Assembly (NCBI RefSeq): GCF_917563885.1
Contig: NZ_CAKJTG010000022.1
Location: forward strand, 1 to 64,000
Direction of reading: 5' to 3'
From: Pseudoneobacillus rhizosphaerae
GTDB taxonomy: Bacteria > Bacillota > Bacilli > Bacillales > Cytobacillaceae
Length of the DNA stretch: 64,000 nucleotides
Part shown: positions 39,064-47,671 of the stretch, piece after piece
Layout: the number at the start of each line of letters is the position of its first letter
Numbering within the stretch: position 1 is the first letter of the stretch
The notes under the pieces: generated by a model
Told to the model about the DNA's origin: nothing
The model's input: only the letters and a program-made list of their open reading frames with translations
Database searches by the model: none
Translations under genes and position numbers: made by a program

Positions 39064-39888
39064 ATGGAATGGATCATCTTAGTCATACTAGGCTTAATAG
39101 CAAGCACAATCGGGTCATTGATTGGCCTTGGCGGAGGAATTATTATTGTTCCAGCCTTGCTTTACATTGGAACATACACGAATTTATTAGGTGATATCCC
39201 ACCACAGATTGCCGTAGGGACAACTTCTTTAATATTAATTGTAACAGGGCTGTCGTCTACGCTTTCTTATATGAAGCATAAAACGGTGGATTACAAAAGT
39301 GGATTTATTTTCTTTGCTGGAAGTGCGCCAGGAGCAATTATTGGAGCCTGGGTAAATAAAGCTCTAGATGTGCACTCATTTAATTTATATTTTGGTTTTT
39401 TTATGATTTTTGTCGGCATTTTGTTAATTGTAAAAAACAAACTAAAGCCATTAAAGCTTCGTACTGATAAGGGAATTGTTCGGAGCTTTACCGACCCCAC
39501 TGGTGAAACTCATCAATATGGCTTCCAACCATTATTAGGTTTTATTGTTACGTTTATTGTTGGTTTTGCTTCTGGTCTTTTTGGAATTGGCGGAGGCTCA
39601 TTAATGGTACCCGCAATGATTCTTTTATTCGCATTCCCACCCCATGTGGCTGTTGCTACATCGATGCTACTTGTATTTCTGTCTGCGCTTGTCAGTTCAG
39701 CAACACATATTAGTTTAGGGAATGTCAATTGGTGGTTTGCCTTAGCATTGGTCCCGGGAGCTTGGTTTGGAGCGAAGATTGGATCCTTTTTAAACACAAA
39801 ATTAAAGAGTAATACACTAATTAATATCCTACGTGCATTCTTTATCGTTATGGGGTTAAGATTAATTTACCAGGGCATTTTTGGTTAA
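39064..39888 (+). CDS. yunE: TauE/SafE-family permease YunE
   Basis: This 274-residue membrane protein has about eight TM helices and two related glycine-rich motifs (GSLIGLGGGIIIVPALL and ASGLFGIGGGSLMVPA), typical of the TauE/SafE family that exports sulfite, organosulfonates or related anions. Its substrate is not known. It starts after GAGGAG. It precedes yunC, as in B. subtilis, except that yunD is missing between them. Confidence 0.88.
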   Translation: MEWIILVILGLIASTIGSLIGLGGGIIIVPALLYIGTYTNLLGDIPPQIAVGTTSLILIVTGLSSTLSYMKHKTVDYKSGFIFFAGSAPGAIIGAWVNKALDVHSFNLYFGFFMIFVGILLIVKNKLKPLKLRTDKGIVRSFTDPTGETHQYGFQPLLGFIVTFIVGFASGLFGIGGGSLMVPAMILLFAFPPHVAVATSMLLVFLSALVSSATHISLGNVNWWFALALVPGAWFGAKIGSFLNTKLKSNTLINILRAFFIVMGLRLIYQGIFG

Positions 39889-39952
39889 GGTTATAGGATT
39901 TCATCACGCTTTTGCTCTTTTCACATAATTTGATAGGAGAAGAAAGGAGCGT

Positions 39953-40261
39953 ATGAAAATGATTGAACTTTCACCGATTGTTATTGAAGGTCATACCTTT
40001 TTAGCTGTTTCTGTTCAACTTCCTAAAACAACTCTTTTGACAGTATCAAACGAAAAAGGATACATCATGTGTGGGGCTCTGGATGTGGAACTTTTAAATG
40101 CAAAGTTAAAGGACCGGAAAGTTATTGCTGGTAGAGCGGTAGGAGTAAGAACTATTGAGCAGCTACTTGAAGCCCCAATGGAATCAGTCACATACGAGGC
40201 TGAAAATTTAGGGATTCATGTTGGAATGGTTGGAAAAGAAGCATTATTAAAAATGGTTTAA
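39953..40261 (+). CDS. yunC: YunC (DUF1805)
   Basis: This 102-residue small alpha/beta protein belongs to the DUF1805 family, with the conserved IMCGALDVELLN and AVGVRTIEQLLEAP segments. The family has a solved fold but no assigned activity. GAAAGGAG lies before the ATG. It is followed by a short hairpin and then by the second 52-bp array. Confidence 0.88.
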   Translation: MKMIELSPIVIEGHTFLAVSVQLPKTTLLTVSNEKGYIMCGALDVELLNAKLKDRKVIAGRAVGVRTIEQLLEAPMESVTYEAENLGIHVGMVGKEALLKMV

Positions 40262-40325
40262 GGGACTAGCTGAATATGGCAGTCCTTTTTTTATTGGAGA
40301 AAACGGACCCGGTACATGACTGGAG

Positions 40326-40707
40326 TGTCCAATAGAAGGGGTCTATCGTACAGAATGGATCTCTTGTATACTCGAAGTGTCCAATAGAAGGTTTCTATCG
40401 GACAAACCGGACACCCTACCCACTCGAAGTGTCCGATAGAAGATCTCTATCGGACAAACCGGACCCCGTGCCCACTGGAAATGACCAATAGAAGGTCTCT
40501 ATCGGACAAAACAGCCCCCGTACCCGTTCGAAGTGTCCAATAGAAGGTTTCTATCGGACAAAACAACCCCAGTACCCGCTCGAAGTGTCCAATAGAAGGT
40601 CTCTATTGGACCAAACAACCCCAGTACCCACTCAAATTGTCCAATAGAAAAGCTCTATCGGACAAACCGCCCCTCATCCCCGCCAAAAGTGTCCAATAAA
40701 GAAAAAA
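40326..40707. repeat. 52-bp tandem palindrome array 2
   Basis: Eight units start at 40326, 40378, 40430, 40482, 40534, 40586, 40638 and 40690, each exactly 52 bp apart. A full unit has arms TGTCCGATAGA and TCTATCGGACA around a five-base loop (27 bases), then a GC-richer 25-base linker. Most units have A at left-arm position 6, unit 3 has G, and unit 6 keeps A with a matching T in the right arm. The last unit has only the left arm. The gap 40262-40799 contains no gene. Confidence 0.95.
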
Positions 40708-40799
40708 CACCAGAATAAATTTACATGGCATAATTTTTTAGAAAAATGCGCTAGATTCCTTCTCTCAAGCATACATATGCTTGTAAGGGGGGATTTGTC

Positions 40800-41555
40800 T
40801 TGGCAAAATTTCGCGGGCGATTGCCCCGAAAAGGACCATTACCTTTTCGATATGTCTTTTTATTAACGTTTGTATTTTTCACCTTTTCAACTGCTATGGG
40901 ACTATGGTTGATAAATAAAGGAATTGAACCAGCACTCATGGCCTACGCAGAAACTCAAACAAAGCAAATTGCCACGTCGGTGATTAGTAGCGCTGAATAT
41001 AGGGCAAAAGCAGATGGAATGAATATTAAGGACATCATTGAATACGTTCCAGATGATGAAGAAGGGGTCATTGTAAAACTAGATACAGAAATTATCAGAA
41101 GTGTGATGAAGGAAACCCAAAGATTAGTGCAAATGAATTTAAGGGATGCTGAAAAAGGAAACTTTCAATTTTTAGAATCTCCAGATGTCGAAATGAATGT
41201 GGATATGTCCAAAAAGAATAAAGGTATCGTATATGAAATTCCACTTGGGCAAGCCAGTAATATTGCTTTGCTTGGTAACTTAGGTCCTAAAATACCGGTT
41301 CGATTCAATGCTGTAGGTGAAGTTGAAGTAGATGTAAAGCCTGAGTTAAAGCCATTCGGGATTAACAATGCTTGGGTCGCGGTATATATAGAGGTTAAAG
41401 TTGATGTTCAAATCATTGTCCCATTTGCAACCTCGGTTACAACTGTTATACAAGACATACCAGTAGCAATGGGAACAATTCCAGGCAAAGTTCCTCAATT
41501 CTATAATGGTAGCGGTGAAGGTAACAGCCCTTCAATTGAAGTTCCATTAAATTAA
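40800..41555 (+). CDS. yunB: Sporulation protein YunB
   Basis: This 251-residue protein has an N-terminal basic region, one TM segment (~15-40), then a soluble domain with MIGIGxPLGQ-like segment VYEIPLGQASN. B. subtilis YunB is a sigma-E-dependent protein needed for proper spore formation. The start is TTG at 40800 after AAGGGGGG. It faces lytH across a shared terminator. Confidence 0.87.
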   Translation: MAKFRGRLPRKGPLPFRYVFLLTFVFFTFSTAMGLWLINKGIEPALMAYAETQTKQIATSVISSAEYRAKADGMNIKDIIEYVPDDEEGVIVKLDTEIIRSVMKETQRLVQMNLRDAEKGNFQFLESPDVEMNVDMSKKNKGIVYEIPLGQASNIALLGNLGPKIPVRFNAVGEVEVDVKPELKPFGINNAWVAVYIEVKVDVQIIVPFATSVTTVIQDIPVAMGTIPGKVPQFYNGSGEGNSPSIEVPLN

Positions 41556-41565
41556 GAGTATTTAT

Positions 41566-41607
41566 CAAAATAAAGCGTTGGGGGGTGTCCCTCAGCGCTT
41601 TATTTTG
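41566..41607. terminator. Bidirectional terminator between yunB and lytH
   Basis: Perfect 12-base arms CAAAATAAAGCG (41566-41577) and CGCTTTATTTTG (41596-41607) enclose a loop with further GGGGG/CCCTC pairing. Confidence 0.82.
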
Positions 41608-41696
41608 TTGAATCTGGAGATGACACCTAATATGTAAAATGTATCTTAAAGAGGAGTTGCTAAATTGACTTTCCTCTAAGGTACGTTTTACCTTGG

Positions 41697-42692
41697 TCAC
41701 CGTCCTTTTTTTATATTTTGTCTCTCTTGTCTTTCCCACAATCTTAAATGAGGATACGGATCAAACGACCATTCTGTGTACCCATTATCCTTATAAATTC
41801 CATAATGTAAATGTGGAGGAAATTTACCTGAAGTTCCAGGAGGTCCATAGCCTGAGCTTCCTACCCCTCCAATTAACATTCCAGGTTCAACAATTTGACC
41901 AACTCTAACATCCTTTGCAAAACCACTTAAATGGGCGAAATAATGGTAATTATTATTAATATCTCGAATGCCAATTCGCCAACCACCAAAGCGGTTCCAT
42001 CCCTTCATCTCTACAATCCCATAGCTAGTAGCACGTACAGGAACGCCATAATCGGCAAAGATATCTGTACCTTCATGAATCCTTCTTCCGCCCCAACCCC
42101 TAGCATCACCCCAAGTATTTTTATAACTATGATTACTTCTCAATGGAACAGGAAAGGCGTGTTTATTTTCTAAATCTATTCGTCCAAAATGTTTAAAAAT
42201 TCGGGCATACCCTGTAATAATTCCAACTGTTTTATCACGATGATAGTAATTCCATAGTCCTATCTTAAGGTTGTCATGGTCCACCCCATAGGATAAAAGA
42301 TAATTAGCAAAAGCATGAATCACATCTTCATCATTCGTTGCTGAGGCTCTACCATCACCATTTCCGTCAACACCCAGACCATTAAAAAACTGAATAGTAG
42401 TTGGGGATTCATCATTTGGATTGGGGTTTAAAAGCCCTGCCCACACTTCAGGACGAAAATATATCTCTACATGACCGGGTGCTTTTGGAATATCTTTTCT
42501 AACGTGACGGACGTTCCGTTCGTATTGATCAATAGCAGCAAAATAATACCAAGGGATTTGAGTAACGGCCTCAACCTTTTTATAAAGCTGCATTCTTTCA
42601 GCATATTCATCAACAGTTTGGGTATTAGCATGTACAGGAAGTGCCATGGAAACCAGAAAAACAATAATAATTGACTGTATTAGGCTCTTCAC
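41697..42692 (-). CDS. lytH: LytH-type M23 peptidase
   Basis: This 331-residue protein has a signal peptide and a C-terminal LytM/M23 metallopeptidase domain: HEGTDIF carries the HxxxD metal motif and PHLHYG the second histidine pair. It matches B. subtilis LytH, a sporulation L-Ala-D-Glu peptidase that trims side chains during cortex maturation. The start GTG at 42692 follows GGAAGGGAG; the longer ORF from 42752 would put the signal peptide too far inside. Confidence 0.9.
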   Translation of the reverse strand: MKSLIQSIIIVFLVSMALPVHANTQTVDEYAERMQLYKKVEAVTQIPWYYFAAIDQYERNVRHVRKDIPKAPGHVEIYFRPEVWAGLLNPNPNDESPTTIQFFNGLGVDGNGDGRASATNDEDVIHAFANYLLSYGVDHDNLKIGLWNYYHRDKTVGIITGYARIFKHFGRIDLENKHAFPVPLRSNHSYKNTWGDARGWGGRRIHEGTDIFADYGVPVRATSYGIVEMKGWNRFGGWRIGIRDINNNYHYFAHLSGFAKDVRVGQIVEPGMLIGGVGSSGYGPPGTSGKFPPHLHYGIYKDNGYTEWSFDPYPHLRLWERQERQNIKKGR

Positions 42693-42853
42693 ACTAATTC
42701 TCCCTTCCTTTTCATATATAACTATAGTGTGCAACTCCCTTTCATTTATCATGTTTTTAAAATAATGGAAATGAAATTGACTATGCTTGTTCTCTATTTT
42801 TTTGTATGTTAAAGTGACTAAGAAGAATTGATATTGTTAAGGGGTGGAACCGG

Positions 42854-43768
42854 ATGGCAAGTGAGGGACACTTACGAAAACCTGAATGGTTAAAAATAAA
42901 ATTAAATACAAACGAAAACTATACTGGTTTAAAGAAAATGATGCGTGAGAAAAAACTACATACAGTTTGTGAAGAGGCTAGATGTCCGAATATTCATGAG
43001 TGCTGGGCTGTTAGAAGAACTGCCACCTTTATGATTTTAGGGGATGTTTGTACTCGTGCATGCCGCTTTTGTGCCGTGAAAACTGGCTTACCAACAGAAT
43101 TAGACTGGGCAGAGCCAGAGCGTATAGCGGATTCTGTATTGCTTATGAACTTAAAGCATGTCGTTATTACGGCAGTTGCTCGTGATGACTTAAAAGATGG
43201 TGGATCTGCTGTTTTTGCCGAGACGGTTCGTGCTGTAAGAAGAAAAAATCCGTTTACGTCTATTGAGGTTTTACCATCAGATATGGGCGGAATTGAAGAA
43301 AATTTAAGAACCTTAATGGAAGCAAAACCAGATATCTTAAATCATAATATTGAAACGGTGAGAAGGCTTACTCCAAGAATTAGAGCTCGAGCTCAGTATG
43401 ATCGTTCATTAGAATTTTTAAAACGAGCTAAGGAAATGTTGCCTGAAACACCTACTAAATCAAGTATTATGATTGGGCTTGGTGAAACAAAGGATGAGAT
43501 TATCCAAGCAATGGAAGATTTGCGATTGAATCATGTTGATATTTTAACGATAGGACAATATCTACAACCAACAAAAAGACATTTAAAGGTTGAAAAATAC
43601 TACAGTCCAGATGAGTTTAAAGAATTAAAAGACATTGCAATGACAAAAGGGTTTAGTCACTGTGAGGCTGGTCCTCTTGTGCGTTCTTCTTATCATGCTG
43701 ATGAACAAGTGAACGCTGCTGCTAAGAAAAAGCAGGAGTTATCTGAAAGTGAATTAAAGGAAGCGTAA
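42854..43768 (+). CDS. lipA: Lipoyl synthase
   Basis: This 304-residue radical SAM enzyme inserts two sulfurs into octanoyl groups on carrier proteins. The radical-SAM cluster motif is CTRACRFC; the auxiliary cluster motif is [12 protein letters not shown] near residue 37. It needs Fe-S clusters from the suf machinery and its substrate is octanoyl-GcvH, both encoded in this window. GGGGTGG precedes the ATG. Confidence 0.97.
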   Translation: MASEGHLRKPEWLKIKLNTNENYTGLKKMMREKKLHTVCEEARCPNIHECWAVRRTATFMILGDVCTRACRFCAVKTGLPTELDWAEPERIADSVLLMNLKHVVITAVARDDLKDGGSAVFAETVRAVRRKNPFTSIEVLPSDMGGIEENLRTLMEAKPDILNHNIETVRRLTPRIRARAQYDRSLEFLKRAKEMLPETPTKSSIMIGLGETKDEIIQAMEDLRLNHVDILTIGQYLQPTKRHLKVEKYYSPDEFKELKDIAMTKGFSHCEAGPLVRSSYHADEQVNAAAKKKQELSESELKEA

Positions 43769-43811
43769 AAAAACAGAGCCTAGAGTGAATCCTCAGGCTC
43801 TGTTTTATTTT
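43767..43811. terminator. Terminator between lipA and yutC
   Basis: AAACAGAGCCT (43771-43781) pairs with AGGCTCTGTTT (43795-43805); T-rich sequence follows on the plus strand and A-rich on the other side, so it can act in both directions. Confidence 0.85.
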
Positions 43812-43816
43812 TATTT

Positions 43817-44479
43817 TTATTTATTACCTACTGGTTGAACCTGATTACTGAAACCACGGTCCGCTTTTGGAGCCATTTCATTTTTCATGACACCATTTTC
43901 ATTTTCTTCCTCACTAACTCTACGTCCTTGAGGTGATTTTAACATCTTACGAATGAGTTGATCAACGAGACTATCTACGTTTCGACTATTGGAACTTAAT
44001 GTTGCATAGCTTTCAACATTTTTAATAAGATTAACGTCATCTGAGACATACACATGGTAATAACGTGGGACAAACGAAAGTGCTGTTCGTTTTACTTGAT
44101 CTGCCGTTTCATTTCGATTGTTACTATCTGTAGCATATGCGATTAATATTTCTTCGTCCGTAACTAGTGTCGCAACATCATGAACATTTGGTAAATCAGA
44201 ACTCATTTTACTAATGTTATCGGCTAATTTCTCACGGTCAACTGCTGCATAATGATCGGTGTTAGTATTACCTGCAATTGGATTTTTTTGATGGCGGACA
44301 TAGCCAAAGTCCGAAGCCTTATTTTTATTGTTTACATTATAGATATCAGCTCTTTGGTTATTCACGTTAATGGTGTTGCCACTTTCTTCATAGATATCAT
44401 TTTGCGCAGTGTCACTTGCACCACAGCCTGTTAAAGCAAACATCCCACATATTCCTAAAGTTATGAACATCTTGTTCAT
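43817..44479 (-). CDS. yutC: YhcN/YlaJ-family sporulation lipoprotein
   Basis: This 220-residue lipoprotein has lipobox FALTGC (Cys near 19), then a YhcN/YlaJ domain (about 85-175) with VATLVTDEEILIAY and VPRYYHVYVSDD. The C-terminal tail is basic. Such proteins reside in the spore inner membrane or coat region, and some influence germination. GAGGGGG lies before the start, and the position next to lipA matches B. subtilis YutC. Confidence 0.87.
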   Translation of the reverse strand: MNKMFITLGICGMFALTGCGASDTAQNDIYEESGNTINVNNQRADIYNVNNKNKASDFGYVRHQKNPIAGNTNTDHYAAVDREKLADNISKMSSDLPNVHDVATLVTDEEILIAYATDSNNRNETADQVKRTALSFVPRYYHVYVSDDVNLIKNVESYATLSSNSRNVDSLVDQLIRKMLKSPQGRRVSEEENENGVMKNEMAPKADRGFSNQVQPVGNK

Positions 44480-44623
44480 TTTTGAAACACCCCCTCTTTA
44501 ATATAATGACCATATTTTTTCCTTTTTCTCTTAGTAATTCATGGTGAATGAGTTATAATGAAGGAAGAAACATAATTCGGTGCTAGAGAAGATATAGAAA
44601 GCGGACTTAGAGAGGTGTCAATT

Positions 44624-44899
44624 TTGATTGAAATAAATAATATTTCCTATGAAATCGTTAAAGATTATCGGGATGGTTTTAATGAAGAAGCATTTCGTGC
44701 AAGATATAGTGATATATTGACTCGTTACGATTACATTGTAGGTGATTGGGGTTATGGTCAATTGCGATTAAGAGGCTTTTTTGATGATCAAAACCAAAAG
44801 GCAACCTTTGATACAAAAATAAGCACTTTGAGTGAATATTTATATGAGTATTGTAATTTTGGATGCGCACATTTTGTTGCGAAAAAGATCAATAAGTAA
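44624..44899 (+). CDS. yutD: YutD-family protein (DUF1027)
   Basis: This 91-residue protein of the YutD family has the conserved YDYIVGDWGYGQLRLRGFF segment. The function is unknown. The TTG at 44624 was chosen because GAGAGGTG precedes it at a suitable distance; the in-frame GTG at 44615 overlaps that SD. A terminator follows at once. Confidence 0.85.
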   Translation: MIEINNISYEIVKDYRDGFNEEAFRARYSDILTRYDYIVGDWGYGQLRLRGFFDDQNQKATFDTKISTLSEYLYEYCNFGCAHFVAKKINK

Positions 44900-44928
44900 A
44901 AAAGGATGGGCATAGCCATCCTTTTTTT
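44898..44928. terminator. Terminator after yutD
   Basis: AAAGGATGG (44901-44909) pairs with CCATCCTTT (44916-44924) and a T-run follows. The opposite strand also carries T residues, so it can serve the convergent gene. Confidence 0.85.
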
Positions 44929-45226
44929 AATGTTCACGATAGTCCTCGTAGGGCGGTTGCTCTCCCGTTTTTGGATCATCATGTGTAGGATGTGCGCCAT
45001 CCATTTGTCTTGGAAGATTTTCATGGAAGGTTTTAAATTCATAATTATAGGCACTGTAGGTACGCTGGCCCTCTTTCCACGGATTACGTTTGTTTTGAAC
45101 TGGTTTATCCTTATCAATCGGCGATCCATATGGACCTTCAGGCATATGATTGACTGTTAAGAAATTCCTCCCAGCCTCTACATTGGAAAAGTCACCGTAT
45201 TTTTCAGAATCTTTTTTCTCTGCCAT
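44927..45226 (-). CDS. Conserved Bacillus cytosolic protein, unknown
   Basis: This 99-residue, highly polar, probably unstructured protein is rich in Pro, Asp, Asn and His (MPEGPYGSPID, AHPTHDDPKTG). I recall similar small Bacillus proteins annotated only as cytosolic proteins. The ATG at 45226 follows AGAGGTGAT. The SD is inside a perfect 12-bp inverted repeat, so translation may be controlled (see the regulatory feature). Confidence 0.7.
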   Translation of the reverse strand: MAEKKDSEKYGDFSNVEAGRNFLTVNHMPEGPYGSPIDKDKPVQNKRNPWKEGQRTYSAYNYEFKTFHENLPRQMDGAHPTHDDPKTGEQPPYEDYREH

Positions 45227-45235
45227 AAATAAAAT

Positions 45236-45269
45236 CACCTCTGTTTAGAAAATAGTATAAACAGAGGTG
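45236..45269 (-). promoter_or_regulatory. SD-sequestering hairpin candidate
   Basis: CACCTCTGTTTA (45236-45247) and TAAACAGAGGTG (45258-45269) are perfect 12-base arms with a 10-base loop. On the minus-strand mRNA the 3' arm contains the SD AGAGGTG of the gene 44927-45226. Confidence 0.6.
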
Positions 45270-45283
45270 ATTCATTTCATGAA

Positions 45284-45550
45284 TTAAATTAATTCAAAAA
45301 GGAAGTCTCTTAGCTCAGCAGCCTCTTCCTCAGATAATCCAAAAGCGAACTCTAAATAACCTTCCTCTTTCAAATCATCGTCCCCAATAATGGCAAAACG
45401 GTTTCCTTGCATATTTAATACAAGAGATTTACCATAATGTCGTTTTGACTGAGTTATCGCCAAATCGTATCGTTGGTGTTCTCCTACAAAGCTGACAAAT
45501 CTCGTTTTTGTATCTTCCATATCATTGTATAAAAAATATCGTTCACTCAT
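45284..45550 (-). CDS. DUF3055-type small protein
   Basis: This 88-residue protein is acidic at the C-terminus (LSEEEAAELRDFLFELI). It matches the DUF3055 family by memory (RYFLYNDMEDTKTRFVSFVG). There are no catalytic motifs and the function is unknown. GGAGGG lies before two adjacent ATGs (45553, 45550); I chose the second for spacing. Confidence 0.72.
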   Translation of the reverse strand: MSERYFLYNDMEDTKTRFVSFVGEHQRYDLAITQSKRHYGKSLVLNMQGNRFAIIGDDDLKEEGYLEFAFGLSEEEAAELRDFLFELI

Positions 45551-45700
45551 CATTTTCCCTCCATAATTTCGACACATCAACCTTATCATAACAAAAATTG
45601 ACTCCTATAACGAAATTATTACAAAAAAACATGTTTTATTAAATTATGATAGAATAATGAATAGATGGTATCGTATAAAGATTTTAGAGGTGATTAATAA

Positions 45701-46138
45701 ATGTATTTTGTCGATCGAGAAAAGATAGAACAAACTCTTCAGTATTTAGAAAACCAATTGGGTGTATTCCAATCTCAAGCTGAATGGAGAACCCCTATAG
45801 AGAAAGCAGCCCTTGAAAGAGTTACACATTTGGTGATTGAATCGATTCTAGATATAGGAAATGCCATCATTGATGGTTTTATCATGCGTGATCCAGGAAG
45901 TTATGAAGACATTGTCGATATATTAATGGATGAAAAGGTTGTAACGGACGAGATGGGGACAGGCTTAAAAAACATTGTCTCCCTAAGAAAGTCACTTGTA
46001 CAAAATTATCTAGAAATACAACATAATCAATTGGTTGATGTAATTACGCTCCAAATGGAAACTCTAAAAATGTTCTCTTCAAAAGTAAGAGAATATTTGA
46101 AAAATGAACTAGGGCACGTTACAGCGTTTAAAAATTAA
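45701..46138 (+). CDS. yutE: HepT-like DUF86 protein YutE
   Basis: This 145-residue helical protein is of the DUF86/HepT type and corresponds to B. subtilis YutE. HepT toxins carry an R-x4-6-H motif; here the corresponding segment reads SLRKSLVQNY, with Gln where His is expected. No MNT-type nucleotidyltransferase antitoxin gene is adjacent. A toxin role is therefore doubtful. Confidence 0.83.
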   Translation: MYFVDREKIEQTLQYLENQLGVFQSQAEWRTPIEKAALERVTHLVIESILDIGNAIIDGFIMRDPGSYEDIVDILMDEKVVTDEMGTGLKNIVSLRKSLVQNYLEIQHNQLVDVITLQMETLKMFSSKVREYLKNELGHVTAFKN

Positions 46139-46221
46139 CCTTATAAAGAAAAAGTTAACAAGTTATCCATTGTTTTTAATATCCTTAATTAGCTACAATT
46201 AGTGGAGGAAGGTGATTGAGA

Positions 46222-46851
46222 ATGTTACCAAACTCTATTTCAACAAAAGAAAAGATATTAAATCATATTAAAGCAAATATTCAAATGACTGTATTAGAGT
46301 TATCTGCTCAGCTTAATATTACCGAAATGGCGGTCAGAAGGCATCTTCAAGTGTTAGAAACAGATGGATTATTAAGTTCATTTATGAAAAAAAATATGAC
46401 TGGTCGGCCATCAAAGGTTTTTCAACTATCAGAACTTGGGGAAGATTTTTTTCCAAAGCAATATAAACAAATAGGAATGGATTTATTACAGGAGATAAAC
46501 CGTTTGGATGCTTCCATAATAAATCAAGCGATTGTATCAAGGCAGGAGCGATTGGTTAATCGATATCGTGGTCGTTTTAAAGATAAACCGTTTATTGGGC
46601 AAATTAATGAATTAGCAAAAATCCAATCGGAAATGGGGTTTATGGCAGAAGTTAATGAAACAGACTCTGAGGAAGTCGCTCAGATCCGACAGTCCAACTG
46701 CCCTTATTTAGAAATTGCTAAGGATTTTCCTGAAATCTGCCGAAATGAACATAAATTTTATGAAGAACTTCTTCACACGAAAAACATCGAAAAAATATCA
46801 AGCCTGTCTAGAGGCGATAGTTGTTGTCACTATGTTATTCGAAAGGATTGA
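46222..46851 (+). CDS. SufR-like winged-helix regulator
   Basis: This 209-residue regulator has an N-terminal HTH (residues 10-60, MTVLELSAQLNITEMAVRRHL) and a C-terminal cysteine set C160, C173, C201 and C202. Spacing C-x12-C-x27-C fits the Fe-S cluster motif that I recall for SufR-type repressors of suf genes. The start may be ATG 46222 or TTG 46216; both have AAGGTG or GGAGG nearby. It is plus-strand and lies nine bases before yutF. The suf operon is the likely target, which is inference. Confidence 0.75.
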   Translation: MLPNSISTKEKILNHIKANIQMTVLELSAQLNITEMAVRRHLQVLETDGLLSSFMKKNMTGRPSKVFQLSELGEDFFPKQYKQIGMDLLQEINRLDASIINQAIVSRQERLVNRYRGRFKDKPFIGQINELAKIQSEMGFMAEVNETDSEEVAQIRQSNCPYLEIAKDFPEICRNEHKFYEELLHTKNIEKISSLSRGDSCCHYVIRKD

Positions 46852-46860
46852 TCAATACCT

Positions 46861-47628
46861 TTGAAAAAATATAATGGATACTTAATTGATTTAGATGGGA
46901 CTATGTATAGAGGCACTGAAAAAATTATTGAAGCGATTGATTTTGTTAAAAAGTTATATAAAAAGGGGATTCCCTATTTATTCGTTACAAATAACTCATC
47001 AAGAACCCCTTTGCAAGTAGCTACAAAGCTGCAGGAATTTGATATTCCTGCGACAGAGGAGCAGGTGTTTACGACGAGTCAAGCAACCGCCAATTATATT
47101 TATACACAAAAAAAAGATGCGACCGTATATGTAATTGGTGAGGAAGGAATTCGCACTGCTCTAGAGGAGAAAGGCTTTCAGTTTGCCGATGAAGATGCTG
47201 ACTTTGTCGTAACAGGAATTGACCGTGGAATTAATTATGAAAAGCTAGCAATTGCCTGCTTAGCAGTTAGAAATGGAGCCACGTTTATTTCTACAAATGG
47301 TGATATTGCTATACCAACCGAAAGAGGCTTGCTTCCTGGTAATGGTTCGTTAACCTCTGTTGTGGCGGTCTCAACTCAAGTAAAGCCTATTTTTATTGGA
47401 AAACCTGAATCGATTATTATGGAACAGGCATTAAAGGTTTTAGGCACGAGCAAAGCAGAAACATTAATGGTAGGAGACTATTATGACACCGACATTTTAG
47501 CGGGGATTAATGCCGGGATAGATACTCTCCTTGTCCATACAGGTGTGACGACCAAAGAACATCTCTCTAGCTATAAAGAGCAACCAACCTTTGTTGTTAA
47601 TTCTTTAAGTGAATGGGAAGTACTATAA
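46861..47628 (+). CDS. yutF: HAD-family phosphatase YutF
   Basis: This 255-residue HAD phosphatase of the NagD/PgpL group opens with LIDLDGTMYRG (nucleophile Asp near residue 10), has FVTNNSSRTP (motif II) and VGDYYDTDI (motif IV). These enzymes dephosphorylate small sugars or nucleotides. The start is TTG at 46861, nine bases after the regulator; the SD AAAGGA is rather far. B. subtilis YutF is very similar. Confidence 0.9.
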   Translation: MKKYNGYLIDLDGTMYRGTEKIIEAIDFVKKLYKKGIPYLFVTNNSSRTPLQVATKLQEFDIPATEEQVFTTSQATANYIYTQKKDATVYVIGEEGIRTALEEKGFQFADEDADFVVTGIDRGINYEKLAIACLAVRNGATFISTNGDIAIPTERGLLPGNGSLTSVVAVSTQVKPIFIGKPESIIMEQALKVLGTSKAETLMVGDYYDTDILAGINAGIDTLLVHTGVTTKEHLSSYKEQPTFVVNSLSEWEVL

Positions 47629-47633
47629 TACCA

Positions 47634-47668
47634 AAAGGCCGACTTCTACAAGAAGCCGGCCGTTTTTA
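47634..47668. terminator. Terminator between yutF and yutG
   Basis: GGCCGACTTCT (47637-47647) pairs with AGAAGCCGGCC (47651-47661) with one mismatch; T-run on the plus side. Confidence 0.85.
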
Positions 47669-47671
47669 TAT

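Noticed and set aside
40326-40707. Array 2 as a CRISPR or as operators of yunB
   Set aside because: Linkers are shared in sequence, no cas genes; eight sites extending 470 bases upstream would be unusual for a simple operator.
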